Shown here: in pieces, positions 47,531 through 56,651 of the stretch
How the letters are laid out: each line of letters starts with the position of its first letter
Position numbering within the stretch: the first letter of the stretch is position 1
DNA from: Xenococcaceae cyanobacterium MO_188.B29
Lineage (GTDB): Bacteria; Cyanobacteriota; Cyanobacteriia; Cyanobacteriales; Xenococcaceae
Direction: 5' to 3'
Assembly: GCA_030065155.1 (NCBI GenBank)
Contig: JASJDI010000006.1
Location: 1-58,661 of the forward strand
DNA length: 58,661 bases
Notes under the pieces: generated by a model
The model's database searches: none
What the model saw: only the letters and a program-made list of their open reading frames with translations
Told to the model about the DNA's origin: nothing
Translations under genes and position numbers: made by a program

Positions 47531-50500
47531 GTGCCAAATTCAATCTTAACTTCTGCTAAATTAAATCACTTAGTATTTATAGACTCAGCAGTTGAAAATT
47601 ATCAAAGTTTAATTGCTGGAATAAAACCACAAACCCAACATGTACTGCTTAATCCTAATGAAGATGGTATTAATAAAATTACAGAAACTTTAGCCAAACA
47701 TACTGATATTGCCAGTGTTCATATTGTTTCTCACGGTAGCCCTGGTAGTTTGCACTTAGGTAATACTCAACTAAGTTTAGAAACTCTAGAAAAATATCGT
47801 AGTCAACTAAAACAATGGTGGAAAACTTTAAATAGAAAAGCTGAATTACTGCTGTATGGTTGTCAGGTTGCTGCTGGAGAACAAGGATTAGCTTATCTAG
47901 ACAGTCTTAGAAACCTGGTTGGAGTAGAAATTGCAGCTTCAAGCTCTCTCACAGGTAGTACTTTTTTAGGTGGAAATTGGCAACTAGAAGTAGCCACAGG
48001 GGTTAGAAAAGCAACTTTAGCATTTACCTCAGAAACCATGGCAGCTTACCCCCATGTTTTATCTATTCTCAATGAAGGATTTGGTAGTAGTTTCCCTCCT
48101 GATGGCTGGGCAACTTTTATTGGAGAAAACGGCATTGGAGACATAGAAAATTGGCTTCCAGGGACTGATGGTGGTTTTGAAGGGCGTTCTGTCGCTTTCG
48201 TCAGACCAGAAGATGTAGAAGATGATTTAGCCCAAGACTGGCTTGTTACACCATCATTAAGACCAAGTGCAGAAAACAGCACTTTTTCTTTTGATGCCAG
48301 ACAGGTCTTTGAAGGAGATCAGGGCAGTGTATATACTATTCGAGTTTCGACAGGTAGTCAAACCGACCCCAACGACTTTGAGATTGTACAAACTTATCTA
48401 GAAACAGATTTTAGTTCTACTGAGTATAGTACTTTGTCTGCCGATCTTAGTGCTTATGAAGAACAAGATGTTTATGTTGCTATTGTCATGGAAAATGATG
48501 ATGGTGACTTTTTAGCGATCGATGATGTAGGCGGTGTCCCCTTTACTCCAGATATACTTGTAGCGCAATCTGGCGACGAATTAGCCTTAAGTAGAGGTGG
48601 AACGAATGAAACCCTCCAATTTTCTCTTAGTACTCAACCTGATAGTCCGATTACGATCGATTTTAATCTCGATACAGAAGAAATTTTACCTATTGAGTCG
48701 ATCGTTTTTACTCCAGAAAACTGGAATGAAACTCAAATTGTCAACTTAGACTTAGCAGCAATAGGAGGTACTGGCGAACCAGAAACTAACTTTAACCTTG
48801 ATATTACTGTAGAAACAGAAGACCCTATCTATAGCTCTATTGGAGTTGATGCTCTTGAAGGAAGAATAGTAGATAGTGGGATTCCCGGTTTTTCTAGCTA
48901 TCGTACCGTTGAAGAAACTTTTGATGATTTTGCTAGTTTAGCAGAAGCTAATCCAGATATTGCCAGTTGGGTAGATATCGGTGACAGTTACGATAAAGTC
49001 ACTCCCGGAGGTTCAGAAGGTTATGATATCTATGCGATCGAGCTAACTAACAAAAATAGTGGGATTGAAGATAAACCGACTTTATCCGTAGAAGGTGCGA
49101 TCCATGCTCGTGAATACACCCCTGCCGAACTAGTATCGCGCTTTGCGGAAGAATTAGTAGCAGGTTATGGCACAGATGCAGATACTACCTGGCTGCTAGA
49201 CTATTTTAAAATTGCAGTCGTTCCTATTGGTAATCCCGATGGACGTAAATTTGCCGAACAGGGTTACTTGTGGCGGAAAAATACTAATCCTAATCCCGCA
49301 GAAGGAGAAGAACCTGCTCCTTTTCCCGATTATGGAGTTGACTTGAATCGTAACTGGGGTGGCAAGTGGAACGAAATTCCTGGAGGATCATCAGGAGACC
49401 CTAGCTCTCAAACCTATCGTGGTGACGCAGCTTTTTCTGAACCTGAAACTCAGGCACTCCGAGACTACCTTGCCTCTCTTTTCAATAGCGAAAAGCCAGC
49501 AGGAGATTTTACTCCAGCCCCCGATGATACCAATGGTATCTTTCTTGATGTTCACAGTTCGGGCAATCTCTTGTTGTATCCTTATGGCTGGACAGATTTA
49601 CCCGCAGGTAACAAAAAAGAACTCGAAACCTTGGGACGGAAATTCGGTTACTTTACGGGACTAGATGGAGAAGCCTATGACGTTTCCCAATCGATCGGTC
49701 TTTATCCTACCGATGGTACTACTACTACATATACTTACGGCACATTTGGCATCGCCTCTTACACTTTTGAGTTAGGGACAGAATTTTTCCAATCAAACGA
49801 ATATTTCGAGGAAACTATTGTTCCTGAGGTTATGCCCGCTTTGATGTATGCAGCCAAAGCAGCCTATCGTCCTTATCAAACACCTGCCGGGCCTGATACG
49901 ATCGATGTAAGTACCGATCTAGCTCAAGTAGTCGCTGGCACAGAAGTAGTTATTACGGCTACAGCAGATGATACTCGTTACGATGATGGGGAAGTAAGTC
50001 CTACCGATTCTGGCGATGAACCAGTGCAAAATATTGCTCAGGCAAGATATAGTATCAACTCACCTTCTTGGATTGAAGGGACAGAATTTTTCTCTTTAGA
50101 GTCCGTAGACGGAGAGTTAGATAGTTCTGTAGAGGAGCTTACAGCTACTATTGATACTAGTGAGTTAGAAGTAGGTCGCCATACAGTTTTTATTGAAAGT
50201 CAAGATGCTAACGGTAACTTTGGTGTTCCCACTGCTGTGTTTATCGATGTGATTGATTTTCCTGAAGATGCAGTAATTATCGATGGCAGTGATGAAGCAG
50301 AAACTTTAATTGGGACTGAAGCACAAGAGGTAATCTATGGTCGAGAGGGAGACGATACTGTTGCTGGGGGAGAAGGAGATGACCTGCTCTTTGGCAATGA
50401 GGGAGCAGATGTGTTATTTGGTAATGCTAATCGTCTTCTTCCTAGTCAAGCCGATGGTGGAGATGACCTAATTTACGGTGGTGATGGAGAAGATTACATC

Positions 50501-50857
50501 GATGGTAAAGGAGGTGATGATAGTCTCTATGGCGAAGGAGATGATGACTATATTCTGGGCAATATTGGCGATGACCTGATTGATGGGGGTGCAGGAAATG
50601 ACACGTTAGTAGGAGATGATTTCTATAGAGATGGAGGTGATGATATCTTTGTGCTGGCTACGGAGGGAACAGATGTGATTATTGATTTTGAGGTGGACAA
50701 TGATTTAATTGAACTGCCAGCCACCATTAGTTTTGGGGAACTGACTATTAGTCAAGATCGCCAAGATACGCTGATTGATTATCAATCAGAAACTCTGGCT
50801 GTTTTGCGGGATGTCAGTGCTGATACTATTACTGAGTCTTCTTTTGTTCCTGTTTAG
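47531..50857 (+). CDS. secreted DUF4347 - adhesin-like - M14 carboxypeptidase - RTX protein
   Basis: A 1108-residue modular exoprotein from a GTG start. Residues about 10-175 are DUF4347 (VHIVSHGSPGSLHLG, LLLYGCQVAAGEQGL). About 183-335 resemble a cleaved-adhesin/choice-of-anchor jelly roll (NEGFGSSFPPDGWATF). A beta domain follows. About 455-770 is a zinc carboxypeptidase (M14) with the metal motif HARE, substrate Arg region GVDLNRNWGG, third zinc ligand in LDVHSSG and catalytic Glu in FELGTEF. From about 920 there are RTX nonapeptides (GGDGEDYIDGKGGDDSLYG) that bind calcium, typical of type I secretion, and a short C-terminal secretion region. No N-terminal signal peptide is seen. It probably trims extracellular peptides or cell-surface proteins. 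Confidence 0.9.
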   Translation: MPNSILTSAKLNHLVFIDSAVENYQSLIAGIKPQTQHVLLNPNEDGINKITETLAKHTDIASVHIVSHGSPGSLHLGNTQLSLETLEKYRSQLKQWWKTLNRKAELLLYGCQVAAGEQGLAYLDSLRNLVGVEIAASSSLTGSTFLGGNWQLEVATGVRKATLAFTSETMAAYPHVLSILNEGFGSSFPPDGWATFIGENGIGDIENWLPGTDGGFEGRSVAFVRPEDVEDDLAQDWLVTPSLRPSAENSTFSFDARQVFEGDQGSVYTIRVSTGSQTDPNDFEIVQTYLETDFSSTEYSTLSADLSAYEEQDVYVAIVMENDDGDFLAIDDVGGVPFTPDILVAQSGDELALSRGGTNETLQFSLSTQPDSPITIDFNLDTEEILPIESIVFTPENWNETQIVNLDLAAIGGTGEPETNFNLDITVETEDPIYSSIGVDALEGRIVDSGIPGFSSYRTVEETFDDFASLAEANPDIASWVDIGDSYDKVTPGGSEGYDIYAIELTNKNSGIEDKPTLSVEGAIHAREYTPAELVSRFAEELVAGYGTDADTTWLLDYFKIAVVPIGNPDGRKFAEQGYLWRKNTNPNPAEGEEPAPFPDYGVDLNRNWGGKWNEIPGGSSGDPSSQTYRGDAAFSEPETQALRDYLASLFNSEKPAGDFTPAPDDTNGIFLDVHSSGNLLLYPYGWTDLPAGNKKELETLGRKFGYFTGLDGEAYDVSQSIGLYPTDGTTTTYTYGTFGIASYTFELGTEFFQSNEYFEETIVPEVMPALMYAAKAAYRPYQTPAGPDTIDVSTDLAQVVAGTEVVITATADDTRYDDGEVSPTDSGDEPVQNIAQARYSINSPSWIEGTEFFSLESVDGELDSSVEELTATIDTSELEVGRHTVFIESQDANGNFGVPTAVFIDVIDFPEDAVIIDGSDEAETLIGTEAQEVIYGREGDDTVAGGEGDDLLFGNEGADVLFGNANRLLPSQADGGDDLIYGGDGEDYIDGKGGDDSLYGEGDDDYILGNIGDDLIDGGAGNDTLVGDDFYRDGGDDIFVLATEGTDVIIDFEVDNDLIELPATISFGELTISQDRQDTLIDYQSETLAVLRDVSADTITESSFVPV

Positions 50858-51012
50858 TTTTTGTTTGAGTTGTAAGTGGGCAAATTTATCTAGCTGAAAA
50901 CATTTTGTAGTTGGAAAAGTTTGCTCACTCAACAAAATGCGATCGCTAAATATTAGTTACTTTTATTTGACAAGTATAATTTATTTATAATAAAAGTACG
51001 ATATTCTTTGTA

Positions 51013-51984
51013 ATGGAAGAGAAAGTTATCAAGTATTTTGATGATGTTTTAGATTTACAAGTTTTGCAAAGTCCTACTTTACTTAGTAAAACTAATAATC
51101 TTGTTTATGAAGTTGTTTGTTCTACAAATGTTAAATATATATTTAAAGTCGTACTCGATCGTGATATTGATGTAGCTTTCTTGAAAAAATGTAATAGTTT
51201 TCTCTACCAAAAAATTCTTACTCAGAAGATTATACATATCGATCGAACTAGAAAGCATTTTGAGCATTCTATTCTTATTGCTGAGTTTATCAAAGGATAT
51301 GATGTAGCATATGTAATTGAAAACAACTTAATGGATTCAGTAAGAGAAAAGAAATTAGCAGAGTTTTTATACGATATTTTTGAAGCAACTTTGAGTTTAG
51401 AATTACTCAAGAATGGTTATGGAATATATAAATTGAATCATTCTCTACATCCGACGTTTGAAAATTACTTCTATTATTTTATTAATCGTTATGTCAATAG
51501 GATCTTAAATTCATCGAACAACTCATCGAAATGGCGAAAAGTTTACGAAATTTTACTGCAATTTTATCTAAAAAATATTAAAGAAAGAAACTCAGAATTT
51601 GGAGTAGTTTCACTTGATACTAATCTGAAAAATATCATCTTTTTAGAAGAAAATGATAACCTACTTCTTCTTAATCTACCAGTTTTAGCTTACACTGATG
51701 TATTTAGCGGAATTGGAGAAATTTGTTCTCAGATCAAAGGTAGTAAAACTCATCAGCTTTTTTTAGAATTATTAAAGCGAAAAAAACCTGAATCAAGTAA
51801 TTATTATTTTTTAATATTATTTTATGAAACTTTGTCTTTTATCGGTAAATTGGCATTTTATTGTCAAGAAGGAGAGGACAGATTAAATTCGGTAGTAAGT
51901 TGGGGTTACAAAATTCCTCTTGCCGAACAAGTTTTTGAGAATATAAATATATTAGAAAAGGCAAACTTGATAGCAAAGGATTAA
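51013..51984 (+). CDS. APH/choline-kinase-fold protein with degenerate active site
   Basis: A 323-residue protein with the layout of aminoglycoside-phosphotransferase-like kinases: N-lobe with a Lys in YIFKVVLD, a hinge-like ILIAEFIKGYDVAYVI, and a C-lobe in which VVSLDTNLKNIIF sits where HxDxxxxN is expected. The Asp and Asn remain but the His is Ser, and the next metal-binding Asp (I-D-W/F in the family) reads LLLNLPVLAYTD. It may be a pseudokinase or bind a ligand. It is Lys/Asn/Phe-rich and AT-rich. It follows the exoprotein gene by 155 bases on the same strand; a functional link is not shown. Confidence 0.6.
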   Translation: MEEKVIKYFDDVLDLQVLQSPTLLSKTNNLVYEVVCSTNVKYIFKVVLDRDIDVAFLKKCNSFLYQKILTQKIIHIDRTRKHFEHSILIAEFIKGYDVAYVIENNLMDSVREKKLAEFLYDIFEATLSLELLKNGYGIYKLNHSLHPTFENYFYYFINRYVNRILNSSNNSSKWRKVYEILLQFYLKNIKERNSEFGVVSLDTNLKNIIFLEENDNLLLLNLPVLAYTDVFSGIGEICSQIKGSKTHQLFLELLKRKKPESSNYYFLILFYETLSFIGKLAFYCQEGEDRLNSVVSWGYKIPLAEQVFENINILEKANLIAKD

Positions 51985-52169
51985 AATAAGATACAAACAG
52001 AATACCTGCATCCTTCAATGATATCTGTGTCTGATACCGCAGTCATTGCTATACTTTGAATTGAGTTTGTACAAGAAAGTTTTTCGATCGACAACTGATT
52101 AAGCTTTCTTTTTTGTTTATGCTTCCACGCTTACAAAAAAGAAACAGAATGACTTTGTAAGGGAAAATC

Positions 52170-52832
52170 ATGACAGCACAATTACAATCTGAACCAACAG
52201 TATATCAAGGACAATTTGGTGAATATACCATCGATAAAAGCGATCGCCTGGGAGTTAAAATATATCGTGGTGGGTTATTATTAGCAGCAGCTAGTTTTGC
52301 GATCGCTGGTAATCTTTGGTTTGCTAAGGGAGAAGCCATCTTACCTTTTATTACCCCGCTATTTGCTCTATTTTCCTTGGGATTAGGGATTAGTTTACTC
52401 ACTATCCATATCTATTTAGTTCCCCTTCATCGCACTTTACAGATTTTTTGGGGTGTTGGTACAATTTCTGCGATCGCTCTTAGTTTTCAAACTAATCAAC
52501 CATTAGCATTATACGTTTACGAACATCCTGTAACTTTGTTAGGAATTGGTTTTACTTTTGCAGCTTTAACAGGAATTTATTTTAAAGAAGCTTTTTGTTT
52601 CAATCGTTTAGAAACTAAATTTCTCACTCCTCTTGTCCCATTTCTCTTATTAGGACATATGGTAGGTATTCTCTCGGTAGATGTAGAACAAGTTTTATTT
52701 GCTCTCTGGACAATTTTATTTACTATTTTTGCTTCCCGTAAACTGGTTCAACCCCTCGATCCCGATATTGGTGATAAATCTGTATTTGATTATCTCAAAC
52801 AACAAAAAGCTATTAAAGCCGAGGCAAAATAA
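52170..52832 (+). CDS. DUF2301 membrane protein
   Basis: A 220-residue protein with about five or six hydrophobic helices, preceded by 35 soluble residues (QGQFGEYTIDKSDRLGVKIYRGG) and with a charged C-terminal tail. KEAFCFNRLETKFLTPLVPFLLLGHM and FASRKLVQPLDPDIGDKSVFDYLKQQ match the cyanobacterial/plastid DUF2301 family, of unknown function. An AAGGGAA lies eight bases before the ATG. It is transcribed towards ilvH, across a repeat-flanked gap. Confidence 0.85.
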   Translation: MTAQLQSEPTVYQGQFGEYTIDKSDRLGVKIYRGGLLLAAASFAIAGNLWFAKGEAILPFITPLFALFSLGLGISLLTIHIYLVPLHRTLQIFWGVGTISAIALSFQTNQPLALYVYEHPVTLLGIGFTFAALTGIYFKEAFCFNRLETKFLTPLVPFLLLGHMVGILSVDVEQVLFALWTILFTIFASRKLVQPLDPDIGDKSVFDYLKQQKAIKAEAK

Positions 52833-52867
52833 AATTCTTGCACAAAGCGAAAATCTATGACTAGCTA

Positions 52868-53049
52868 GAAGTTCAGGAGTTCAGAAAGTTCAGGAGTTCA
52901 GCAAAGGGAAAAGTATCAAATATTGTGAGCAATTCAAGTTAAATAATTATGTATACAAAAAGTCTAATGAATCTGATTTAGTGGATGAAAAGCAATTTCG
53001 TTTTAATATATCATTCTGAACTCCTGTAACTCCTGACTTCTGAACTTCT
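52868..53049. repeat. intergenic region bracketed by inverted GTTCAG repeats
   Basis: The left arm (52868-52901) contains four GTTCAG units; the right arm (53016-53049) contains the complement (CTGAACTCCTG... CTGAACTTCT). Between them are 114 AT-rich bases. The arms could form a long imperfect stem, and a similar arrangement occurs at 55376-55582. It lies between convergent genes, where it may act as a bidirectional terminator. Confidence 0.75.
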
Positions 53050-53063
53050 ACTATAGTTTGAGA

Positions 53064-53600
53064 TTACTTTGAAACATTAGTATAAACTTTAGCTTCCAAA
53101 GACTTTAGATACTCTGTATTGACTCCCGATTCTCTAGTTAGGGCAATCTTACCAGTACGGGCTATTTCTCGAATACCAAACTTGTTTAACATCTGGATAA
53201 TAGCGACTAATTTGCCAGGATCTCCTACTACTTCAATGGTTAGGCTATCTTCGGCGATGTCTACAATACGCGCCCGAAAGACTTGAACTAACTGGATTAT
53301 TTCGGAACGATTAGAAGCACTAGCACTAACCTTAACTAGCATTAATTCTCTTTCTACACAAGGAATTTGGGTAATATCCTGGACTTTCAGCACATTAATG
53401 AGCTTGTAGAGTTGTTTAATTAATTGTTCAATGATCAAGTCGTCTCCAGGAACGACCATAGTAATACGAGACACTCCGCCTTTTTCTGCGGGACCTACGG
53501 CTAGACTTTCTATATTGAAACCGCGACGAGCAAATAATCCAGCAATACGAGTTAAAACTCCTGCTTCATCTTCTACTAAAACGGAAATAGTGTGTTTCAT
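53064..53600 (-). CDS. ilvH: acetolactate synthase small (regulatory) subunit
   Basis: A 178-residue regulatory subunit. The N-terminal ACT domain shows [34 protein letters not shown] and RITMVVPGD; the C-terminal domain contains [23 protein letters not shown]. It binds the catalytic subunit (ilvB/ilvI, not in this window) and confers valine feedback inhibition in branched-chain amino-acid synthesis. It appears to be a single gene. Confidence 0.96.
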   Translation of the reverse strand: MKHTISVLVEDEAGVLTRIAGLFARRGFNIESLAVGPAEKGGVSRITMVVPGDDLIIEQLIKQLYKLINVLKVQDITQIPCVERELMLVKVSASASNRSEIIQLVQVFRARIVDIAEDSLTIEVVGDPGKLVAIIQMLNKFGIREIARTGKIALTRESGVNTEYLKSLEAKVYTNVSK

Positions 53601-53720
53601 AACTAGGCAAAAAATCTTTGAGGCTAATTAATTTAGACTAAACTATGATAGATCATGCGATCGATCTTTCTTAATCTTCAGCAAAGTTTTATTTAATTTA
53701 AACTCTCAAACTTAAACTAG

Positions 53721-54620
53721 CTAATAGCTAGTTCTAAGCCAATCCAGCAAAATTCGATTAAATTTCTCAGGACATTCATCATGAGGACAATGACCAACCT
53801 GTTCCATTTCTATGTATTGTATCTGTGGATTGAGAGCAGCAAAAATAGGGGCTAAATTAGGAGGAACCATACGGTCTTGATTTCCCCAAATTAAAAGCAT
53901 AGGAATATTTAACTTAGGTAATACTTCTTTAGCAGGAGGAGCAAACTGAGGCTGTCTAACAGATTTAAATAAAGCAGAGAGGGTCTTGTCTGAACCCTCA
54001 TCATAAGCAGGAGAAGATAAAATTTCTACCAACTCATCAGTGATTGCAGTTTTGTCTTGATAAGCTACTCCTGCCCAACGCTTAATAATAGGGGGTTTGC
54101 GGAGTATTTTGAGCAAAGCTTTGAGCAACAGAGGAGAAGCAACTAGATTTTCTAAGGTGCTAACTATGGGCTGAAGCCAACCAGGAATCATTTCTTGGCG
54201 AATAGAAACATCGGGTAAACTAAGCATGACAATACCTTTAACCATTTCTGGATAAGTAGCAGCAGCAGTAAGACAAACTAAAGAACCGATGGAATTGCCT
54301 ACTAAGACTACTGGTTCGCCGATAAAAGTTTGCCAAAAATCGTGTACCTGTTCTACCCAAAGATAAACACTGTAGTTGGTATTAGCTTTACGAGATGCAC
54401 CAAAACCAAGTAAATCTAGAGCATAAACATGGTATTCTTGTCCTAGAATGGGAATGTTATTGCGCCAATGTTCGATCGCAGCCCCAAAACCATGAAGCAA
54501 AATTAGAGGAGTATTAGAATTTATATCTGCCCTAGTATAGCTGTAACGAGTTTGCCAGCCTCGCCAAACCCAGTCTCTTTGATTACCAATTCGTTGTTGC
54601 CAAAGTTGATTTATTGTCAA
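53721..54620 (-). CDS. alpha/beta-fold hydrolase
   Basis: A 299-residue alpha/beta hydrolase. ILLHGFGAAIEHWR is the oxyanion-hole strand, VLVGNSIGSLVCL the nucleophile elbow (Ser), LLIWGNQDRMVPP carries the acid, and VGHCPHDECPEKF the catalytic His. A helical cap lies at about 130-210. The family covers esterases, epoxide hydrolases and lyases; substrate not predictable. The paralogue-like gene at 55581 has the same fold and motifs. Confidence 0.88.
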   Translation of the reverse strand: MTINQLWQQRIGNQRDWVWRGWQTRYSYTRADINSNTPLILLHGFGAAIEHWRNNIPILGQEYHVYALDLLGFGASRKANTNYSVYLWVEQVHDFWQTFIGEPVVLVGNSIGSLVCLTAAATYPEMVKGIVMLSLPDVSIRQEMIPGWLQPIVSTLENLVASPLLLKALLKILRKPPIIKRWAGVAYQDKTAITDELVEILSSPAYDEGSDKTLSALFKSVRQPQFAPPAKEVLPKLNIPMLLIWGNQDRMVPPNLAPIFAALNPQIQYIEMEQVGHCPHDECPEKFNRILLDWLRTSY

Positions 54621-54830
54621 AGTTATTTAATTCAAAAATATTTACACTAATTTAATTGTGCCTCTCAAACTATACATTCAGCTAGATTGGTACTTCATCT
54701 AGCTATAGGTTACATTAGAAACTATAGCTAATTTAATATTTCTACATAGCAAAATTAGTAAAATAACAGGTAGATAAATAATACCTACTTTTTAGTTAAT
54801 TCAATTACAAGGAAAAAAAAATATACGCCT

Positions 54831-55364
54831 GTGAGAGACAAAAGACGTAGTAACAATCGGGATGTAGCTAAAATTAATGAAAAAATACGTTTCCCAAAAG
54901 TTAGAGTTATAGATGCAGATAGTGCCCAGTTAGGAATACTATCACCCAAAGAGGCTATGGTTCTAGCTGAGGAGAAAGGCTTAGATTTAGTTTTAGTCAG
55001 TGAGACAGCAGACCCTCCAGTTTGCAAGATCATGGACTATGGTAAATACAAATATGAGCAAGATAAGAAGCAAAAAGAAGCCAAGAAAAAGCAGCATAAT
55101 GTTGATGTAAAAGAAGTTAAGATGCGCTACAAAATCGACGAACATGACTACAATGTTCGCGTTAAAAATGCTCAACGTTTTCTCAAGTCAGGAGATAAGG
55201 TAAAAGCAACAGTTAGTTTTCGCGGTAGAGAAATTCAACACGCTAACTTGGCTGAAGACTTACTGAAGCGGATGGCAGCAGATCTTGAGGATGTAGCTGA
55301 AGTTCAACAATATCCTAAAAGAGAAGGTCGCAACATGATGATGATGCTATCGCCAAAAAAGTAG
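54831..55364 (+). CDS. infC: translation initiation factor IF-3
   Basis: A 177-residue IF-3 with N-domain ([56 protein letters not shown]), a Lys-rich linker, and C-domain ([38 protein letters not shown]). It binds the 30S subunit and checks start codons. A GTG at 54831 begins the frame as listed. The nearest purine-rich element, AAGGA (54809-54813), is 17 bases upstream, which is long. An in-frame ACG at 54825 would start the protein with the residues Met-Pro-Val often seen at cyanobacterial IF-3 N-termini and gives 11-base spacing. Confidence 0.94.
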   Translation: MRDKRRSNNRDVAKINEKIRFPKVRVIDADSAQLGILSPKEAMVLAEEKGLDLVLVSETADPPVCKIMDYGKYKYEQDKKQKEAKKKQHNVDVKEVKMRYKIDEHDYNVRVKNAQRFLKSGDKVKATVSFRGREIQHANLAEDLLKRMAADLEDVAEVQQYPKREGRNMMMMLSPKK

Positions 55365-55375
55365 TTTAATGTAGT

Positions 55376-55582
55376 AGTTCAGGAGTTCAGAAGTTCAGAA
55401 GTTCAAAATATACTACAATACTCTTTTGCCAGCAAATAATCAGTTTTGAATGATAATTACTTTTTCTTAAACCAGAAATTAATTTTCTTTCATTGATTGT
55501 TTTTGAGCATAATTTTTTCTATTCAAACAGAAAGTACTAAAAAAATACTGAACTACTGAACTTCTGTATTCTGAACTTCTTC
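55376..55582. repeat. second region bracketed by inverted GTTCAG repeats
   Basis: The left arm (55376-55404) has four GTTCA(G) units at seven- to eight-base spacing; the right arm (55549-55582) has complementary CTGAAC units and overlaps the stop codon of the hydrolase gene. The interior is AT-rich and does not resemble that of the region at 52868-53049. Confidence 0.75.
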
Positions 55583-56462
55583 AATAAAAAGATTTTATCG
55601 ATTCAAAAGTAGTTTGAGGCTTTTCTAAGTGGGGTACATGACCACATTTTTCAATCCAAACAAGGTTACTATTTGCGATCGCATTTTTAAACTTATTTGC
55701 ATCTTTTGTGCCTAAAATGCGGTCTTCTCTTCCCCAAATAATTAGAGTTGGTTGCTGAATTTCTGGTAATTTTTTGAGAAAAGAGCCATAACCACCACTT
55801 TTAGTAAAGGCAATTAGCGATCGATTCCAACCTTCAGACTTAAGATGTAGGTTACTGCAAGTTTGAGCATCAAAACTTGCAAAACTCTTGTCATAATAAG
55901 CTGCTTGACTAATATTTTTTCTTACCTTAGGCTGACGAAGAAACTCTGTGGCTAGATAGTCGAAAGGGGGAAACATAAATTTACCGACAATGGGCTGTTT
56001 AGTTAATCCTGCACTATCAATTAAGACTAATTTTTTGACTATTTCTGGATAAGTAAGGGTAAAATCGATCGCTGTTGCACCACCCATAGAAGCACCTACT
56101 AAAATAACAGGCTTACTAAGGTAAGTTTTCCAAAAATAATAAAGATGGGTTTTAATTGCTTCTGTACCAAAGGATATGCCTGTCGGGCGTTGAGTAAAGC
56201 CAAATCCTAATAAATCTACTGCCCAAATCTGCTTTTCTGTGGCTAATAAGGGAAGAAGGCGACGGAATTCTAAGAGGGAGCTATCAAAACCATGAAGTAA
56301 GAGGATAGGTGTATCACCTTCTCCCTGTTGGACATGGGTAGTGGGGATAGGGTTAGGACTTAAGGTAGTTAGAATAGGTTCTAGACTGATATTTTTGACT
56401 AGATCGATCGAGGTAGACTCAGTCAGATTCTGGGCATCGGTAGAAATAAAACTAGGAAACAT
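55581..56462 (-). CDS. alpha/beta-fold hydrolase
   Basis: A 293-residue alpha/beta hydrolase. ILLLHGFDSSLLEFRRLLPL is the oxyanion strand, VILVGASMGGATAIDF the nucleophile elbow with Ser in GASMGG, LIIWGREDRILGTKD the acid, and IEKCGHVPHLEKPQ the His. The first 45 residues are variable. It resembles chloroplast-type esterases/lipases, but no substrate can be assigned. It is convergent with infC and divergent from pfkA. Confidence 0.88.
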   Translation of the reverse strand: MFPSFISTDAQNLTESTSIDLVKNISLEPILTTLSPNPIPTTHVQQGEGDTPILLLHGFDSSLLEFRRLLPLLATEKQIWAVDLLGFGFTQRPTGISFGTEAIKTHLYYFWKTYLSKPVILVGASMGGATAIDFTLTYPEIVKKLVLIDSAGLTKQPIVGKFMFPPFDYLATEFLRQPKVRKNISQAAYYDKSFASFDAQTCSNLHLKSEGWNRSLIAFTKSGGYGSFLKKLPEIQQPTLIIWGREDRILGTKDANKFKNAIANSNLVWIEKCGHVPHLEKPQTTFESIKSFY

Positions 56463-56651
56463 ATATCAGTGAACAGTAATCAGTTAATATTTTGTTAAGA
56501 AATAATCTCTACAATAATGGTAAAGCAGAAGACGAACTAGATTCAGTGTAAATAGACTTTTTGAGGATAATCTAGAGAATTTATTAACGAAAAAAAAATC
56601 TTGCCCTTCTCATCGAACAATAGATCATGATCAATCGGTGAATAAAAGAAT

